A DNA stretch of 64,000 nucleotides from Undaria pinnatifida (GCA_012845835.1 JABAKD010000021.1:10423199-10487198), one strand, 5' to 3'; shown: positions 31,341 to 41,921, counted from the stretch's first letter. A program made the numbers and translations. The notes: generated by a model from the sequence alone, not told the origin.

Positions 31341-31834
31341 TGTCGTCCTTCCCTTCCCCCCCCCGGTTATTGCCTTCATTTGTTTTTGGTGCATAGGGTT
31401 CAGCACCCACTGATCGTGGATTTTCCATCGAGTGTTGCTAACTCACGCTATCGCGCTTTCCGCAAGTCAATAAGCGCACAAGACAACAAATTATACGAGT
31501 ACGCACTCGGGAGGATTCGAACTCACGAAGCTGACCTACACCAGGCTCGAGGATATAACCTGATACGCCACCGGGCAGTGAGTGATTTAGAGCCCATCGC
31601 CCCGGTGGTCTAGTGGGGTTACACTCGAAAACTAGTACTATTAGTACTAGCGTTGGTCTTTGAGTTAAATAACTACCGTTGTCAGCTTTGTTGGCTCATT
31701 TTATTTGAAATAAACGGGAAAAAAAGGATCAACTAACTGCTGAAATCGCCTAGCAGCGTGGGTAGGTACCAATCGACGCAAATCGACGAGGGACAAGTAA
31801 ATGCTGAATTCTTCTCGCGATAAAAATTAGGGCA

Positions 31835-33150
31835 GGTAACGTAGTGGGGATGGGGGAGGAGAGCCCGCTATATGACCCCGGATCAAAGTTATACTACTGG
31901 GAGAGCGAGAGTAATGCGAGAATCACACTAAGTGGGATGGGAAAAAGAAAATAAGTAAAGTGTATTACTGCTGCTGGGATAATACGATACTCGAGCAAAT
32001 TGCACCTATCGACTCGATCTGGACTGCCTGCTGTTGAATTATACAATTGGTCCATGTACAACTTCTCTAATCACACACAGCGGACATGGCCAGTCACCTT
32101 ACTGGCCCCGGATGCTTGATTGAGTAAAACTATCGTAAGAAACACACTCGAGACGTTTTGTCGCCAGACTAATGGGTCAGTCGGCGTGTGCTCGGATTTA
32201 TCCAGCAGTATCTTTGTGCCTCTTCTTCTTCCGGTATAGTGTGGGTCGAAACAATGGCATCACCTCCCGCGGCGGGCGGTGGTGCTATCCCGTCCCGAAT
32301 AGGACGGTTTGAGAGTCGCTCGCTGGCTGCTGCGCCGGCACCCAAATCGCACTTACAACGATGTGCTCGGATTCATCCGGGGTGGAAATCTGACGAATGA
32401 AGCCCGGAAGGAATCGGATTCACTCAAAAAAAGGTACCAGGTAGCTACTCATTGTAGTACATTGTCATATTGTTAGTCTATACGTATCAAACCCTTGGCA
32501 TTACCTTACATGTTGTACGCGCAGACTATGATTGTGTTTGGTGACTTTTTTTACTCTACCAAGTATTGAATCGAACAATTCGAAGTGCTACCCTGCCCGA
32601 CCCGAAGCATGGATGCCAGGGTATGCCGGCACTCATGCGGAGCCCTTGTATATTGGTAAAAAAAGACACAATTAATTGTCAACACATTTCCAATTACTGC
32701 CATTGGCATACTGCATACACTGATGAACTCATAGGAAATACAAGTAACACTTACGTCTACTACTACTGCTGTTCTTCTGTAAAACAGATCAAACCATTGC
32801 GTACCCCGGCTGTGGCGCCTGAAGAAAAAAAAAATGAATGGCGGTCGCATGCCCAAGTTTTCTGCTAGCTCGATAAGCCAAGTGCCACGACAAACAAAGA
32901 AGAAGTAAAGCCACCAAAAACACAGAGAATAGTTCAAGACTTCGATGACGCATAGCGAAATCTGCATTATTCCGACGATCGGAAAAAAACAATGACAATA
33001 CGAATACGTGGTTTCCCGGTAGGAGGAAAAAGTTCGTTGTTTTCAAGCAAATCGAATCGAATTGTTTAGAGCAAATCGAATCGAATTCAATTCGATTCAT
33101 AAAAAGCAATAATTTCGATTCAAAGGTGTCCTTCGTTAAAACGTTAATAC
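31835..33150. other. no gene recognised
   Basis: Only short frames, one of which (MASPPAAGGGAIPSRIGRFE at about 32,254) is GC-rich and protein-like but only 48 codons long. Near 33,045-33,120 the string AATCGAATCGAATT recurs. No known domain. Confidence 0.4.
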
Positions 33151-33155
33151 GTGTC

Positions 33156-33240
33156 TGTTATAAGGCTTAGTTTGGGTAAGCTATTGGTTAACCTTTTGCA
33201 AGTGGTCAAACGGACTAATACCCCACTAATTACGTTAACA
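33156..33240 (+). repeat. R3 5' LTR
   Basis: From TGTTATAAGGCTTAG to TACGTTAACA, with the CTTTTGCAAGTGGTCAAACG core shared by all R3 LTRs. Confidence 0.7.
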
Positions 33241-33258
33241 AATGGCGTCGTCGACAGA
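33241..33258 (+). other. R3 primer-binding-like site
   Basis: AATGGCGTCGTCGACAGA follows the 5' LTR directly; TGG after the two A residues is the expected complement of a tRNA CCA end. The tRNA concerned was not identified. Confidence 0.5.
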
Positions 33259-33309
33259 CCATGGGTTTTTTGGGTCGTGGGTTCGGTCCCCACCATCCAC
33301 AATAATAAA

Positions 33310-33745
33310 CAGTTGATATCACGTCATTATCTTTCTGACCATCCATGACGTAGTTTTCAATTATTTTCCCCCCAACCTCCCCCCCCCCCCCCCCCTCCAA
33401 CGCCTCCTCTTTTCCGACCACCTGCACGATCGCCTAGACCTAGTACCACACGTATAACAAGCTGCTACAATCTGTGATCTTGCAGCCGAAGTGTATTTGA
33501 ATATTATTTGTGACCTAAACCTCCTAAAAAATCCCCCCCCCCCCCCCCCCCTCTTGCTCTCCCTTACTCAAACGCCCCACCAAATATCGAAATCCGCCAC
33601 ATTAATAAACACTTCACGCACAGGATATCACCTCATTATCTTTCGAGGGCTATCCATGCCGCTGTGTCCCCGCCTCGAACGCCCCCTTCTTCCCCATCAC
33701 CCGCACCATCGCCTAGACCTAGCACCACACGTATAACAAACCCCT
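33310..33745 (+). repeat. two-unit repeat inside the R3 element
   Basis: GATATCAC-TCATTATCTTTC and a later GATCGCCTAGACCTAG-ACCACACGTATAAC segment occur twice, about 290-310 bp apart, each unit containing long C-runs. Confidence 0.65.
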
Positions 33746-33759
33746 CACCTAAAGCCCTT

Positions 33760-34162
33760 CCTCCCCCCCCCCCCACCCCCCCCCCCCCCCTCCCCGCCCC
33801 CCCCCCGCCCCCACCCCCCACCTCCCCCCCAACCCATCCCAACCCCACCCCCTCGAACACTCCACCCTCTCTTTACTCACTGATTGTACGACTTACCCCA
33901 GGATATACACATGATAAACTGATGTATTATTTCCAAAACCGTCACATTTATCCCCTCAAAATAATGTATAGTTTCCAGGCACATATTGAGCTGCCCCCCC
34001 CGCCCCCCCCCCCCCCCGCCCCCCCCCCCCCCCGCCCCAACCCCCCCCCCCCGCCCCCAATAATATACTGGTGCCAAAACCGTCAGATTGATCCCCTCGA
34101 AAGGATTTATAGCTTACATGCACAAATTGCCCCCTCCCCCCCCCCCCCCCCCCCCCCTCCAA
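33760..34162 (+). repeat. C-homopolymer-rich low-complexity region
   Basis: Runs of C up to about 20 nt separated by short G, A or T insertions, with a roughly 130-bp unit (AAACCGTCA-ATT-ATCCCCTC) repeated at about 33,938, 34,077 and 34,280. The long Pro-rich plus frame and Gly-rich minus frame over it are by-products. Confidence 0.85.
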
Positions 34163-34278
34163 ACCCGCTCGCTTTTGATCAAAACCAGGCCCCCACGTCC
34201 TTCAAAACTCCGCCCCACCCCCCTCACCGGTTATTCGACTTACAAGATTCACTTGATAAAAGGATACATTTCCCTTCA

Positions 34279-34519
34279 CAGCTGTCAGATTTTGTCCCCC
34301 TCAGAAACGGGTTTTATAGTTTCCGCGCACAGACTGCCTAACATCACCCTGTTGACCCTGATAGCTACACTGTAGTTGTAAGGGGAGTCGCCGACCTATA
34401 TCCTTAATGAGGACACACAACTCGTAATGCGCGCGATCGGAGTATCACACACAGCTTGCAAAGATGAGTTTCGACGAAATCTTCGATCTCACAGCTGGAG
34501 TGTATTTTCATTTTTTATA
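34279..34519 (+). repeat. R4 block inside the R3 element
   Basis: About 240 bp matching 25,251-25,480 from TGTC-GATTTTGTCCCC to AGCTGGAGTGTATTTTCATT. Either R4 is a piece of R3-type interiors found alone elsewhere, or it inserted here. Confidence 0.75.
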
Positions 34520-34663
34520 ATAATAAACTTTTCAGATTTTCCCATGTCGAACTTGAAAAATACTCTTCCTGGTATCCCCAGGGAATGAAACGGCTTGGAT
34601 AGTTGACAGGTCCGCCCGGTATATCCGGCCGACCTGCTATCCCGCCGTTTCAGGGGGGGAGAG

Positions 34664-34747
34664 TGTTATAAGGCTTAGTTTGGGTAAGCTATTGGTTAAC
34701 CTTTTGCAAGTGGTCAAACGGACGAATACCCCACTTGTACCTTAACA
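34664..34747 (+). repeat. R3 3' LTR
   Basis: TGTTATAAGGCTTAG to CTTAACA, directly after the polypurine tract and followed by TGTC. Confidence 0.7.
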
Positions 34748-34889
34748 TGTCCCTAGAAACGAAAGAAACATCAACAACAGCAAGCACTTATTGTATGGTA
34801 CGTACAACTGCTTGCTGTGTTCGGTGTTCGGTTTGTGTGACTGAGAAAACATGACATCGCATAATACACTTAATTTCGGATTAAACCTA

Positions 34890-35220
34890 AATGAATACAG
34901 AGCTCCCCGGGTATTGCAACGAATGTATACCCGTACCCGGGGTATTGTGCCACAGTCTTACAGGAGTCACAGAATTTCCGGGTAAGGGTATGAGGATCTT
35001 ACAGAAGTTCCAGAAGCTCCGGGGTATTGTGGCACAGGTGTACAGAACTCACAGAAGTTCCGAGCGAGTACGAAGCATGCTGTACCCCGGGTATTGTGGC
35101 CATGGGCGTACAGAACTTCCAGAAGTTCCGGGTACAGGTGTGAATGTCGTACAGAATTTCCAGAATACCCCGGGTACGGTTTGTACTTACTCTTCAGAAC
35201 ACAACCGGACCTTGCAAAAT
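34890..35220 (+). repeat. R6 array (second block)
   Basis: Units of CTTACAGAAGTTCCAGAAG with CCGGGTA and CCCCGGGTATTGTGGC, as in 28,800-29,465. About six degenerate units. Confidence 0.75.
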
Positions 35221-35224
35221 ACTC

Positions 35225-36100
35225 TTGACAGGGATATAGCGTAGATGATGTTCCGATATGAAGTCGAGCAAACTTGTGTCATGTGCTATAAATTAAGGAT
35301 AGGAGTATATTATGGACTATATTATTTGTTGATATTTTTCCCGTTGTTGGGTTATGATCTCTCTCTTTTTCCTTTCTTCTTTTCTTTGCTTTTTTTTCAT
35401 TTTTCTTGCTGCCAAGGAAAGGAGCAGCATCGCCACAGCGGAGAGCGTAATAGGTGCAGCGTGGGGAGAGGAGAGGCTGGGCATCGCGTGAGTAAGCAAA
35501 CACCACGACAGCGAGGACGAGAGGGTCGGAGTTGAGACGGGCTGGGCTGGGACGGCTGAAAGCAGCTATTGGAAACAAAGGCATGCACCAAAACTATAAA
35601 CACATTGGTTTACTTGGACTGTCTCATAGCAGTCTGTGACCACAGCATTTTTGTACCAGGTATCTCTCTTGGATGAAGAATCAGCACGGACAACGGGTGT
35701 ACTGATTTCGTTGGGTATAAACAGCAAAAAATGGTCAAGCTGGATTTCATCATAATATCATATATTACCTCTAATATAATACTGTATAAACAGACGGCTA
35801 TAGAAAAGCGGAGAAGGTATACGACACAAGAAATTATACCAAGAGATGTATACGACGACAGACGGCTGGAGTGATCCTAAATTGTTGAATTCCTGGTAAA
35901 ACTGCTGTGCACTGCATTATTATTGAAAAATTACAAATTACAGCAAAACCTCATACGAAGCTTCAATGTGATGTGCTTGGTGCTTCGTGCACCGTCTTCT
36001 GTAGAGAAGAAACAGCTGACACCATGATACGCTGTCTGATATTTCGTTGTATTACCCGTTCATGATTTCATTTCTCTAAATTCCTCTGGCACAGGTCACG
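35225..36100. other. no gene recognised
   Basis: A pyrimidine-rich stretch at about 35,355-35,410 and otherwise AT-rich DNA. No domain or known repeat recognised. Confidence 0.4.
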
Positions 36101-36107
36101 GCGGTGA

Positions 36108-36347
36108 CGTCGACATCGAGTCGACAGCGCAGTCATCTTGTGGGCGTTGGGCTTAGCCGGCGCTTTGTTAGAGTCCCCACACCCCCTCTGCAAGAGGCTG
36201 GTTGGAAAGGGTGCTTCTTCTCTTATGGGGGGCTTTAGCCACTCAGCCGTCCTCTTTGACAAACAACCAGAGATGAATAACGTACGCGCGAAGGCGCTAC
36301 GAAAGGCGCAGGCTGTCATTGCTCAAGGGGATCTTGAGGGGATGTAG
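36108..36347 (+). CDS. possible 3' exon, unknown protein
   Basis: An 80-codon open stretch ends with a protein-like helical C-terminus (NNVRAKALRKAQAVIAQG, then DLEGM and a stop). A T/C-rich tract with CACAG at 36,090-36,094 precedes it and could be a splice acceptor, although the frame has a stop just after that AG. There is no ATG in its first 40 codons. No family recognised. It might equally be a relic of an element. Confidence 0.2.
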   Translation, partial: RRHRVDSAVILWALGLAGALLESPHPLCKRLVGKGASSLMGGFSHSAVLFDKQPEMNNVRAKALRKAQAVIAQGDLEGM

Positions 36348-36349
36348 AA

Positions 36350-36729
36350 TATGTAGTCTAGAGTGTGGTGCTCGTGAAACGTGATACGCCACAACATGTG
36401 GATGAGCACCTGCACTCTCGTCAAAGTTATTTATGGGGCAGTATACACAGCAGCAGCTCTTGTTGTTTGTTAGGGCAATTTTTTGTTTGGTTCTGTGTGC
36501 GTCCTGTCCGTCGAAGTATAGATAGTTTGCTCTGGCGCTGGAAGCAGCAACAGCGGTTGCGCTTGGTATGGAGAGATACGCCTGATTTATTAACCATCCT
36601 CAGTTTTCGTTCAGTATGCATATCGCGAGACTCGAGTATCGAATCCATTTATTTCCCCCGCCTGTTGCTGCTGTTTTTTGCTGCGAAAAAAACCATAAAG
36701 CGCTCTTCTGTAGCTTTTTTGCACAGGTT
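36350..36729. other. no gene recognised
   Basis: Overlapping short frames without known domains. Confidence 0.4.
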
Positions 36730-36915
36730 ACACGCGGGCCGGCCCGTGTCTCGGCAAGTAAATGTGGGTTGGTTGCCCCGCATGGGCAGGGCGGACGTCG
36801 ACGTCGTCAAAGCAGTGTACTTACCGCCCATTACATAATATGGGCCGCGGCCCGGGCAGGCACGCAAAAACGCGTGGGCCATCTCATGAGCAGGGTGGAT
36901 GGACTTCGTCATCGT
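36730..36915. repeat. diverged R5-type segment
   Basis: GGGCCGGCCCGTG at the start and ATGGGCCGCGGCCCGGGCAG near 36,840, with CGTGGGCC-TCATGAGC after it. This matches the 5' part of the R5 array at 39,095 (CGTGGGCCGCCTCATAGGC). Confidence 0.6.
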
Positions 36916-37547
36916 ACATATTACAAGGTTCCCCTTCGGGAGGTGGACATGTGCCTCCCGGGGGCGACGCAAGTCGAATGACTACAACTGATGATGAAGT
37001 ATGTATGCAGAAGGTGTATATCGGAGGGATGCGTAGTGGAAAGAATGTGGATAATATAAGATATCACAGACATTTGGAGGAGGAGGGTTGGGATATTGCT
37101 GAGGCTCGGTGTGATAAGTTATTCGAAAGTCCACTCCGTATAACTGCGTGGCAGCAATTAATTCTACGTTTGTACTGCTGTCGCTGCTGTTAGAGGAATC
37201 ATTGGTGTCAATTTGTTGTTTGTTTTCTGTGTCCAGTATTTTTCCCCGCGCGCTTAAACAGTTAAACAGTTTATACCGATGTTTGTTGCCGATATGGTCT
37301 GTTGTGTGCACATCGTTACTTTTGCTTGAGTTGTGTTGCTACTTCATATCTCTTTATACAGGTTTCGCTACTGCTGTATGGTAACCACCGTGTCAATTGT
37401 GAGGGAGAACTCACAGTAATGACATAGTTCACGTCGTTGCAGCGGGTACATATACACCGCGCCCGCGTCTAGCAGTGCGGGAAAATTCTCTCGCAAATAC
37501 ATTTTGATGCCACCCCGATGTACGTGCGAGGACTAAAGTTCCACCTT
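36916..37547. other. no gene recognised
   Basis: No recognisable feature apart from short overlapping frames. Confidence 0.4.
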
Positions 37548-37555
37548 GTGTGTAG

Positions 37556-38840
37556 TAGACGTATTTAAGCCTTACGATATGCCTATATTTTTGGCTCTAA
37601 ACCAAATTAAGCCCTATCGTGTTTTAAATGTCTAAAAAATAGGTCTATTTTATCGACCTAACGACCACGGCAGACCACGGTGAGATGTGGATTTTCCCAA
37701 AATATGCACTTGGGCACATTTTGGCCCAAGTGCATATTTGAAGCAATTTTCCGAGTATTTTCCAGCAAACAACAGCATTTCAGACGACAAAAGCTCGAGG
37801 AAACATCAGACACTCTGCAGCAGCAGCACAGCACAACACCCACGCAGTAATTGCAACGCTCAACCTAGCAAGCCGCTTGGTGTATCCCCAACCCGGGTTA
37901 ATCAACCTGCGTGTACAACACCATCAGAAACGTTGGCGGTGGTCAGAGGCGACCCACTCTCGTGGAGCGGCATGCCTCTACGTACTGTTACTTGAAAAGG
38001 AGTCCTTGTTCATTCACGAGGATCGAGCGCACACACAACACAACACACCACAAAACAAAACGACACAGCACAACACACAGACAACCAGCACCCCAACAGC
38101 CAACCCAACTACAGCACAACTAGCCGGTGGAAAACGCCCGCGAGACTCCTCCCACCCTGGCGTTCTCTGCGGTCAGAGAACTGGGACTCTGACATAGTTC
38201 GTCGCGCGCTCGTGCTCCTGCTCTCTCGTCCTGAGAGGCTGTCATTTTTCGATGACACATTTTTTTTGTTTGGTTTTTGTGCCCGACGTAGCGCATGGCC
38301 GGAGCTGCTGCTGCAGTTTACAACCCTGTTGCCTCTTTCCCGCGGATGCCTACATTTCGAGGGTGGAAATTGAACCGGGTTGAGGGCCAGTCCTGCTGTG
38401 CTGCTGTACTGACTGCCACACTGAGGCACACCGAAGGCGGCAAACGCCTGCGAGGTATCCTACATATGAAGCGAGTATGGAGTACGAAGCACTCAATGTT
38501 TTTGCCAGGCACCAGTTATTTGTTTTGGCCGTTTGTTCAAGCTCGCACAGCATGGGCAGGGGAGGGTCTTTCTCGAAGTTTCCACCCACTCATGTGCTGA
38601 CTCATGACATAAATCCTCGTCTTGCCATCTGCGTCTGGAGTAGTGCAGAAATATCATAGTCTATTTTCAAGTAGTTTGATCTTTCCTCGGCTTTTCTTTT
38701 TATGCGCACTGAAAGAGACCACTATTTCGAGTTTTAGACATATGGTGTTTTTTTTATGCGTTTAAGGTCGAAGTATCGAATGGCCTAGCTCTTCCAGTTG
38801 GAAGTACTTAAGACCTAACCTCGAGGCTTAAATACGTCTA
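37556..38840. mobile_element. hAT-like non-autonomous DNA transposon (1,285 bp)
   Basis: The ends are perfect 17-bp inverted repeats, TAGACGTATTTAAGCCT at 37,556-37,572 and its reverse complement at 38,824-38,840. They are flanked by GTGTGTAG (37,548-37,555) and GTGTGTGG (38,841-38,848), an 8-bp target duplication with one mismatch. An 8-bp duplication with short inverted ends is the signature of the hAT superfamily. No transposase domain was recognised in any interior frame, so it would depend on a partner element for mobility. Subterminal strings such as TAAGCC recur near the left end, and a strong hairpin lies at 37,700-37,739. Confidence 0.7.
37700..37739. repeat. perfect 16-bp hairpin
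   Basis: AAATATGCACTTGGGC and its exact reverse complement are separated by the 8-nt loop ACATTTTG. It lies 145 bp inside the left end of the hAT-like element and may be a structural or transposase-binding feature. Confidence 0.9.
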
Positions 38841-39094
38841 GTGTGTGGTTGCCCGGGGACAGAAGTGTCTCATACCCCGCAAAATAGAGCCAGTCTCGGC
38901 GGCTTTCCGCGGCCATAGCTCGCGCCACGGACGTCCCATGGGCCCGGCACACGGCTGATAATATACCGACGGGTAGTCTGATCGCATTGCAGAAGAAAGC
39001 ACGCCAAAAAACTCTGCGCCGGCGGAGAAAAAGGGACGGACTAGGCAAAAAAAGCAAAATGGTACATATGCATATAGCAGCAACAGTACCACAC

Positions 39095-39585
39095 ATTTCA
39101 TGGGTCGCGGCACGGGCCGGCCTGTGAAAATTCGTGGGCCGCCTCATAGGCTCGGCAGAGCGGCCCATATAAAGTCAGCATCTCATGGCCAGCGGCCCGG
39201 CCCGGCCCATCAAATTTCGAGTTGATGGGCCGCGGCCTGGCCTACGCGATTAAATTTTAACATGATGGGCGCGGCCCAGCCCGGCCCATCCAATTTTCAG
39301 ATGATCGGCCGCGGCCCGGCTCGGTCCATAAAATTTCCACACGAAGGGCCGCAGCCCGGCCCGGCCCATAAAATTTTCAAAACCCTCGGCCCGGGCCCAA
39401 CCCGGCCCACCAATTTTTCAAACTCTCGGCGGCCCATCCCATCCATGTTTCCAATACTCTCGGCCCGGCCCGGCCCGGCTCATCAAATTTTCATTTTTTT
39501 TTGCCCAGCCCGGCCCGGTGCATTACATTTTCAAAATTCTTGGCCCGGCCCGGCCCGCACTTTCGGCCCATGACATGCCCTTTAA
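39095..39585. repeat. R5 array of GGCCCGGCCC blocks
   Basis: About ten units of GC-only blocks (GGCCGCGGCCCGGCCCGGCC) separated by CATCAAATTTT-type linkers, period about 40-45 bp. Same family as 27,540-27,890. Confidence 0.85.
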
Positions 39586-39649
39586 TAAAGGGACTGTCTA
39601 ATAATAATGAATACGGGCTATTACAGCGGTATATTACTGCTGTTGATAT

Positions 39650-40230
39650 TTTTTCATCTATTTTTTCACGCTTACTTCCACTTTTCAGCTTCTGAACAAG
39701 TCGTGGTCACAGGTGTCGTCCCTTTCCCCCGGTTCTTGCCTTCAATTTTTATCGCGCATACCTAGGGTTCAGTAATCCCACTGCTCGTCGATTTTTCATC
39801 GAGCGCTGCTAACTCACGCTCTCGCGTTTTCCTCAATCAAGTCAATTTGTGCGCAAGAAAAAGTCCCCACGAATTTATACGCGTATGCACTCGAGGGGAA
39901 TCGAACTCACGAAACTGACCGATACCAGGATCCAGGGTAAGCTGAAACGCCACCGGCGCGGCCGGCTATTTTGTTCTTGATTACAAAGCTGTGTATTGAC
40001 CTAGCGGCGTCCCCGATGCCAAGACTAGACTAAGATAGCCACGTAGTAACTATTGAGGTCGAGGGTGTGTAGGTTCGACTCTCTCACAAAGGACGGGCCC
40101 TCTCGTACAAACTTGCGGGCAGAAAGCGCGACAGAGTGAGTAGCTGGCGAAATTCGATGCAAATTGACGAGCGAGCACCAACAATAATAATAGCTGAAAA
40201 CTGGGAATAATGCTGCACCTAATCTATGCA
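39650..40230 (+). repeat. R2 repeat copy, uninterrupted
   Basis: From CTTTTCAGCTTCTGAACAAG through GTCACAGGTGTCGTCC, where the other copy has R1 inserted, to GAATCGAACTCACGAAACTG and the CGCCACCGG block. The right part diverges after the tRNA-like block but resumes near 40,138 (GTAGCTGGCGAAATTCGATG). Confidence 0.65.
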
Positions 40231-40394
40231 CGATAAAAGAAGAAGGCAGTGGCCAGTACAAGGGAGAAGGAAATACACCTAACCTGTTCACGGCTTTTTT
40301 TTCCAGGTGGTCGCTTATGGCAATATCTCCAACTGAAAAACTTATACTGGAGAGTGCAGTAAAAAGAATACGCAAAAAATGTACCAACGAGGCG

Positions 40395-40560
40395 CACCCC
40401 TTCCTTTTTTCTTTTCATTTCTTTTATTTTCTTGTTTCCAAATGACCCGAGTCAGAGGTGCGTATGCTTAGCGATGGGGACCACGTGTGATATATACGTG
40501 GTAGGTGGTATTTTCTGGGTGGCAAGCGGTGTAGTAGTCGGTGTTTTCAGGCGCCGGTAC
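40395..40560 (+). repeat. partial, diverged R11 copy
   Basis: A pyrimidine-rich run, TTTCCAAATGACC, GTGCGTATGC-TAGCGA and a GGTGGCAAGCGGT segment follow the same order as the R11 copies at 41,270 and 49,245. Confidence 0.5.
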
Positions 40561-41265
40561 ACAGCAACAACAGCCCTGAAGGTAAACGATGCGCGCTGAA
40601 AGACATACCTACCTGGTAACTAAGTTACTTCAGAAATGACTTTACCAAAATAAATGTCAATGAAAGTACGAGGAAAACGCCAAGAGGCATGACGGATCCG
40701 GATGCAAGCTGCATGGAAGGAAATGCGCACTGACTGACCGATTTTGTCCTCGCCGTCGTTCTTGCTGTTGCGCCGCAGTCCTACTCTCGAAAACATTGTG
40801 TGTGGATGCAGGAGATGCACGGTTTGATAACTGGCAAGGACGAACCCGATGGTGATGTGAGCGACGAGGATGGTTGATTTTATTGTTTCGTTGAGCTCCC
40901 CTTAGCATGGTTTTTAATGTTTTCCGTTGCCGCTGCAGATCTGGCTGTGAAAGAAGTACTAAAATGCTAATGACGTGGTCGCCATTTAAATTGCGTACGT
41001 ACGAAGAAACGACGATGATATGATGCAACATGACTGCTGTAGTGGGGGAAGCGGGGGGGGGGGGGAGGGGGTCGTCATGCCCGAGAGACTGAAGTCTGGG
41101 TCTGGCCATCATCGTCTTGAAATTCGTGAGCCTTTCAATGGCCGTCACAAGATAGCGTAAGACCGCCCTGACTTCTTCGCCACGTTGCGTTCTCTCCCCA
41201 GTCAGTGCCATTGATGATGCACTACTTGATACCCTCGATGAGCCCAATTAATTTCGTCTTTAGTC
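40561..41265. other. no gene recognised
   Basis: A 196-codon minus-strand frame (40,657-41,247) is open across this spacer but contains a low-complexity Pro stretch over a G-run (about 41,050) and no recognised domain. I do not call it a gene. Confidence 0.35.
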
Positions 41266-41269
41266 AGTT

Positions 41270-41921
41270 CCTATTAATAAAGTCTGCTAGTGTGACATTT
41301 TTTTCTCTTTTCCTTTTCAATTTTCTTGCTTCCTCTTCTTCATGTCTTGTCTTTTCTTGCTTTTCTTGTCTTTTCTTTTCTTTCCTTTCCTTTCCTTTTT
41401 CGTTTTTTCGTTTTCTTGTCTTTTCTTTCCATACCTTTATCTTCTTTTCTCCTGGACTATTTGTTGTTTTTTTATAATTGACTTGCGCCCGTCGTGCGTA
41501 TGCGTAGGATAGGTTCTACTCGTACGTGCAAATTATACGAGGTAGTCTTTCTTCGGTGGCAAGCGGTACTAGAGACGGTTTTTTAGGCAAGAAGAGTAGA
41601 GATACGTATGCACCAGTATGAACCTGGCACATCGGAGGCTGACTCCCGATTTCAATTTTAGACATAAATAAGAACTATGTTTCTGGTGGAGGCATGAATT
41701 GCGTCAGCTGCGACATATGCGTGTAGAACCTTTGGTTTGTGTTTTTCCCGGGGGTATTTTCCTCAGCTCCAGAGTGACTTGAGGCTGTCCTGTGACTACA
41801 GACCGACATGAATATGCGAGTTCATGTGAACAACAACAACACCAACAACAACATCGACAACAACAACAACAACAACAACAACAGCAACAACAACAGCAAC
41901 AACAACAACAGCAACAACAAC
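41270..41921 (+). repeat. R11 repeat copy ending in an AAC tail
   Basis: A pyrimidine-rich head (about 41,300-41,470), then CGTCGTGCGTATGCGTAGG, TTTCTTCGGTGGCAAGCGG, TGGTGGAGGCATGAATTGC and TCCTCAGCTCCAGAGTGACT, and finally an AAC/AGC run from about 41,829. It matches 49,245-49,665 in the same order. A body with a simple-sequence 3' tail is typical of LINE or SINE copies. The Copia element is inserted in the tail, whose remainder continues after 48,348. Confidence 0.7.
41829..41921 (+). repeat. AAC/AGC microsatellite tail
   Basis: About 30 trinucleotide units (AAC with AGC and ATC variants). It stops exactly at the Copia LTR. Confidence 0.9.

Larger units (their letters stand above)
30995..31830 (+). 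repeat. R2 repeat copy interrupted by R1
   Basis: The flank ACTTTTCAGCTTCTGGACAT, up to CACATGTGTC, and the sequence from GTCCTTCCCTTCCCCC onward match the uninterrupted copy at 39,650-40,230. The R1 element at 31,053-31,340 separates them. The tRNA-like block is at about 31,480-31,650. Confidence 0.7.
33156..34747 (+). mobile_element. non-autonomous LTR element of family R3 (1,592 bp, non-coding)
   Basis: Order: an 85-bp LTR (33,156-33,240), a primer-binding-like AATGGCGTCGTCGAC with T-arm-like hairpin sequence, a 1.4-kb non-coding interior with long C-runs and internal tandem repeats, an R4 block, the polypurine tract CAGGGGGGGAGAG (34,651-34,663) and an 84-bp LTR (34,664-34,747). The LTRs start TGTTATAAGG and end TTAACA. 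The string TGTC flanks both sides as a 4-bp target duplication. The LTRs differ at their 3' thirds, suggesting moderate age. Size and lack of coding fit the TRIM/LARD class. It is homologous to 4,524-4,930. Confidence 0.7.

Noticed and set aside
31480-31650. Possible tRNA genes in the R2 repeats
   Set aside because: A and B box-like strings exist, but no cloverleaf can be formed and the block is repeated at three loci, so a tRNA-like repeat is the better reading.
33636-34341. Pro-rich 225-codon plus frame and Gly-rich minus frames
   Set aside because: They follow the C-homopolymer runs inside a non-coding LTR element.
40657-41247. A 196-codon minus-strand frame
   Set aside because: It crosses a G-run and low-complexity DNA, with no domain or splice support.
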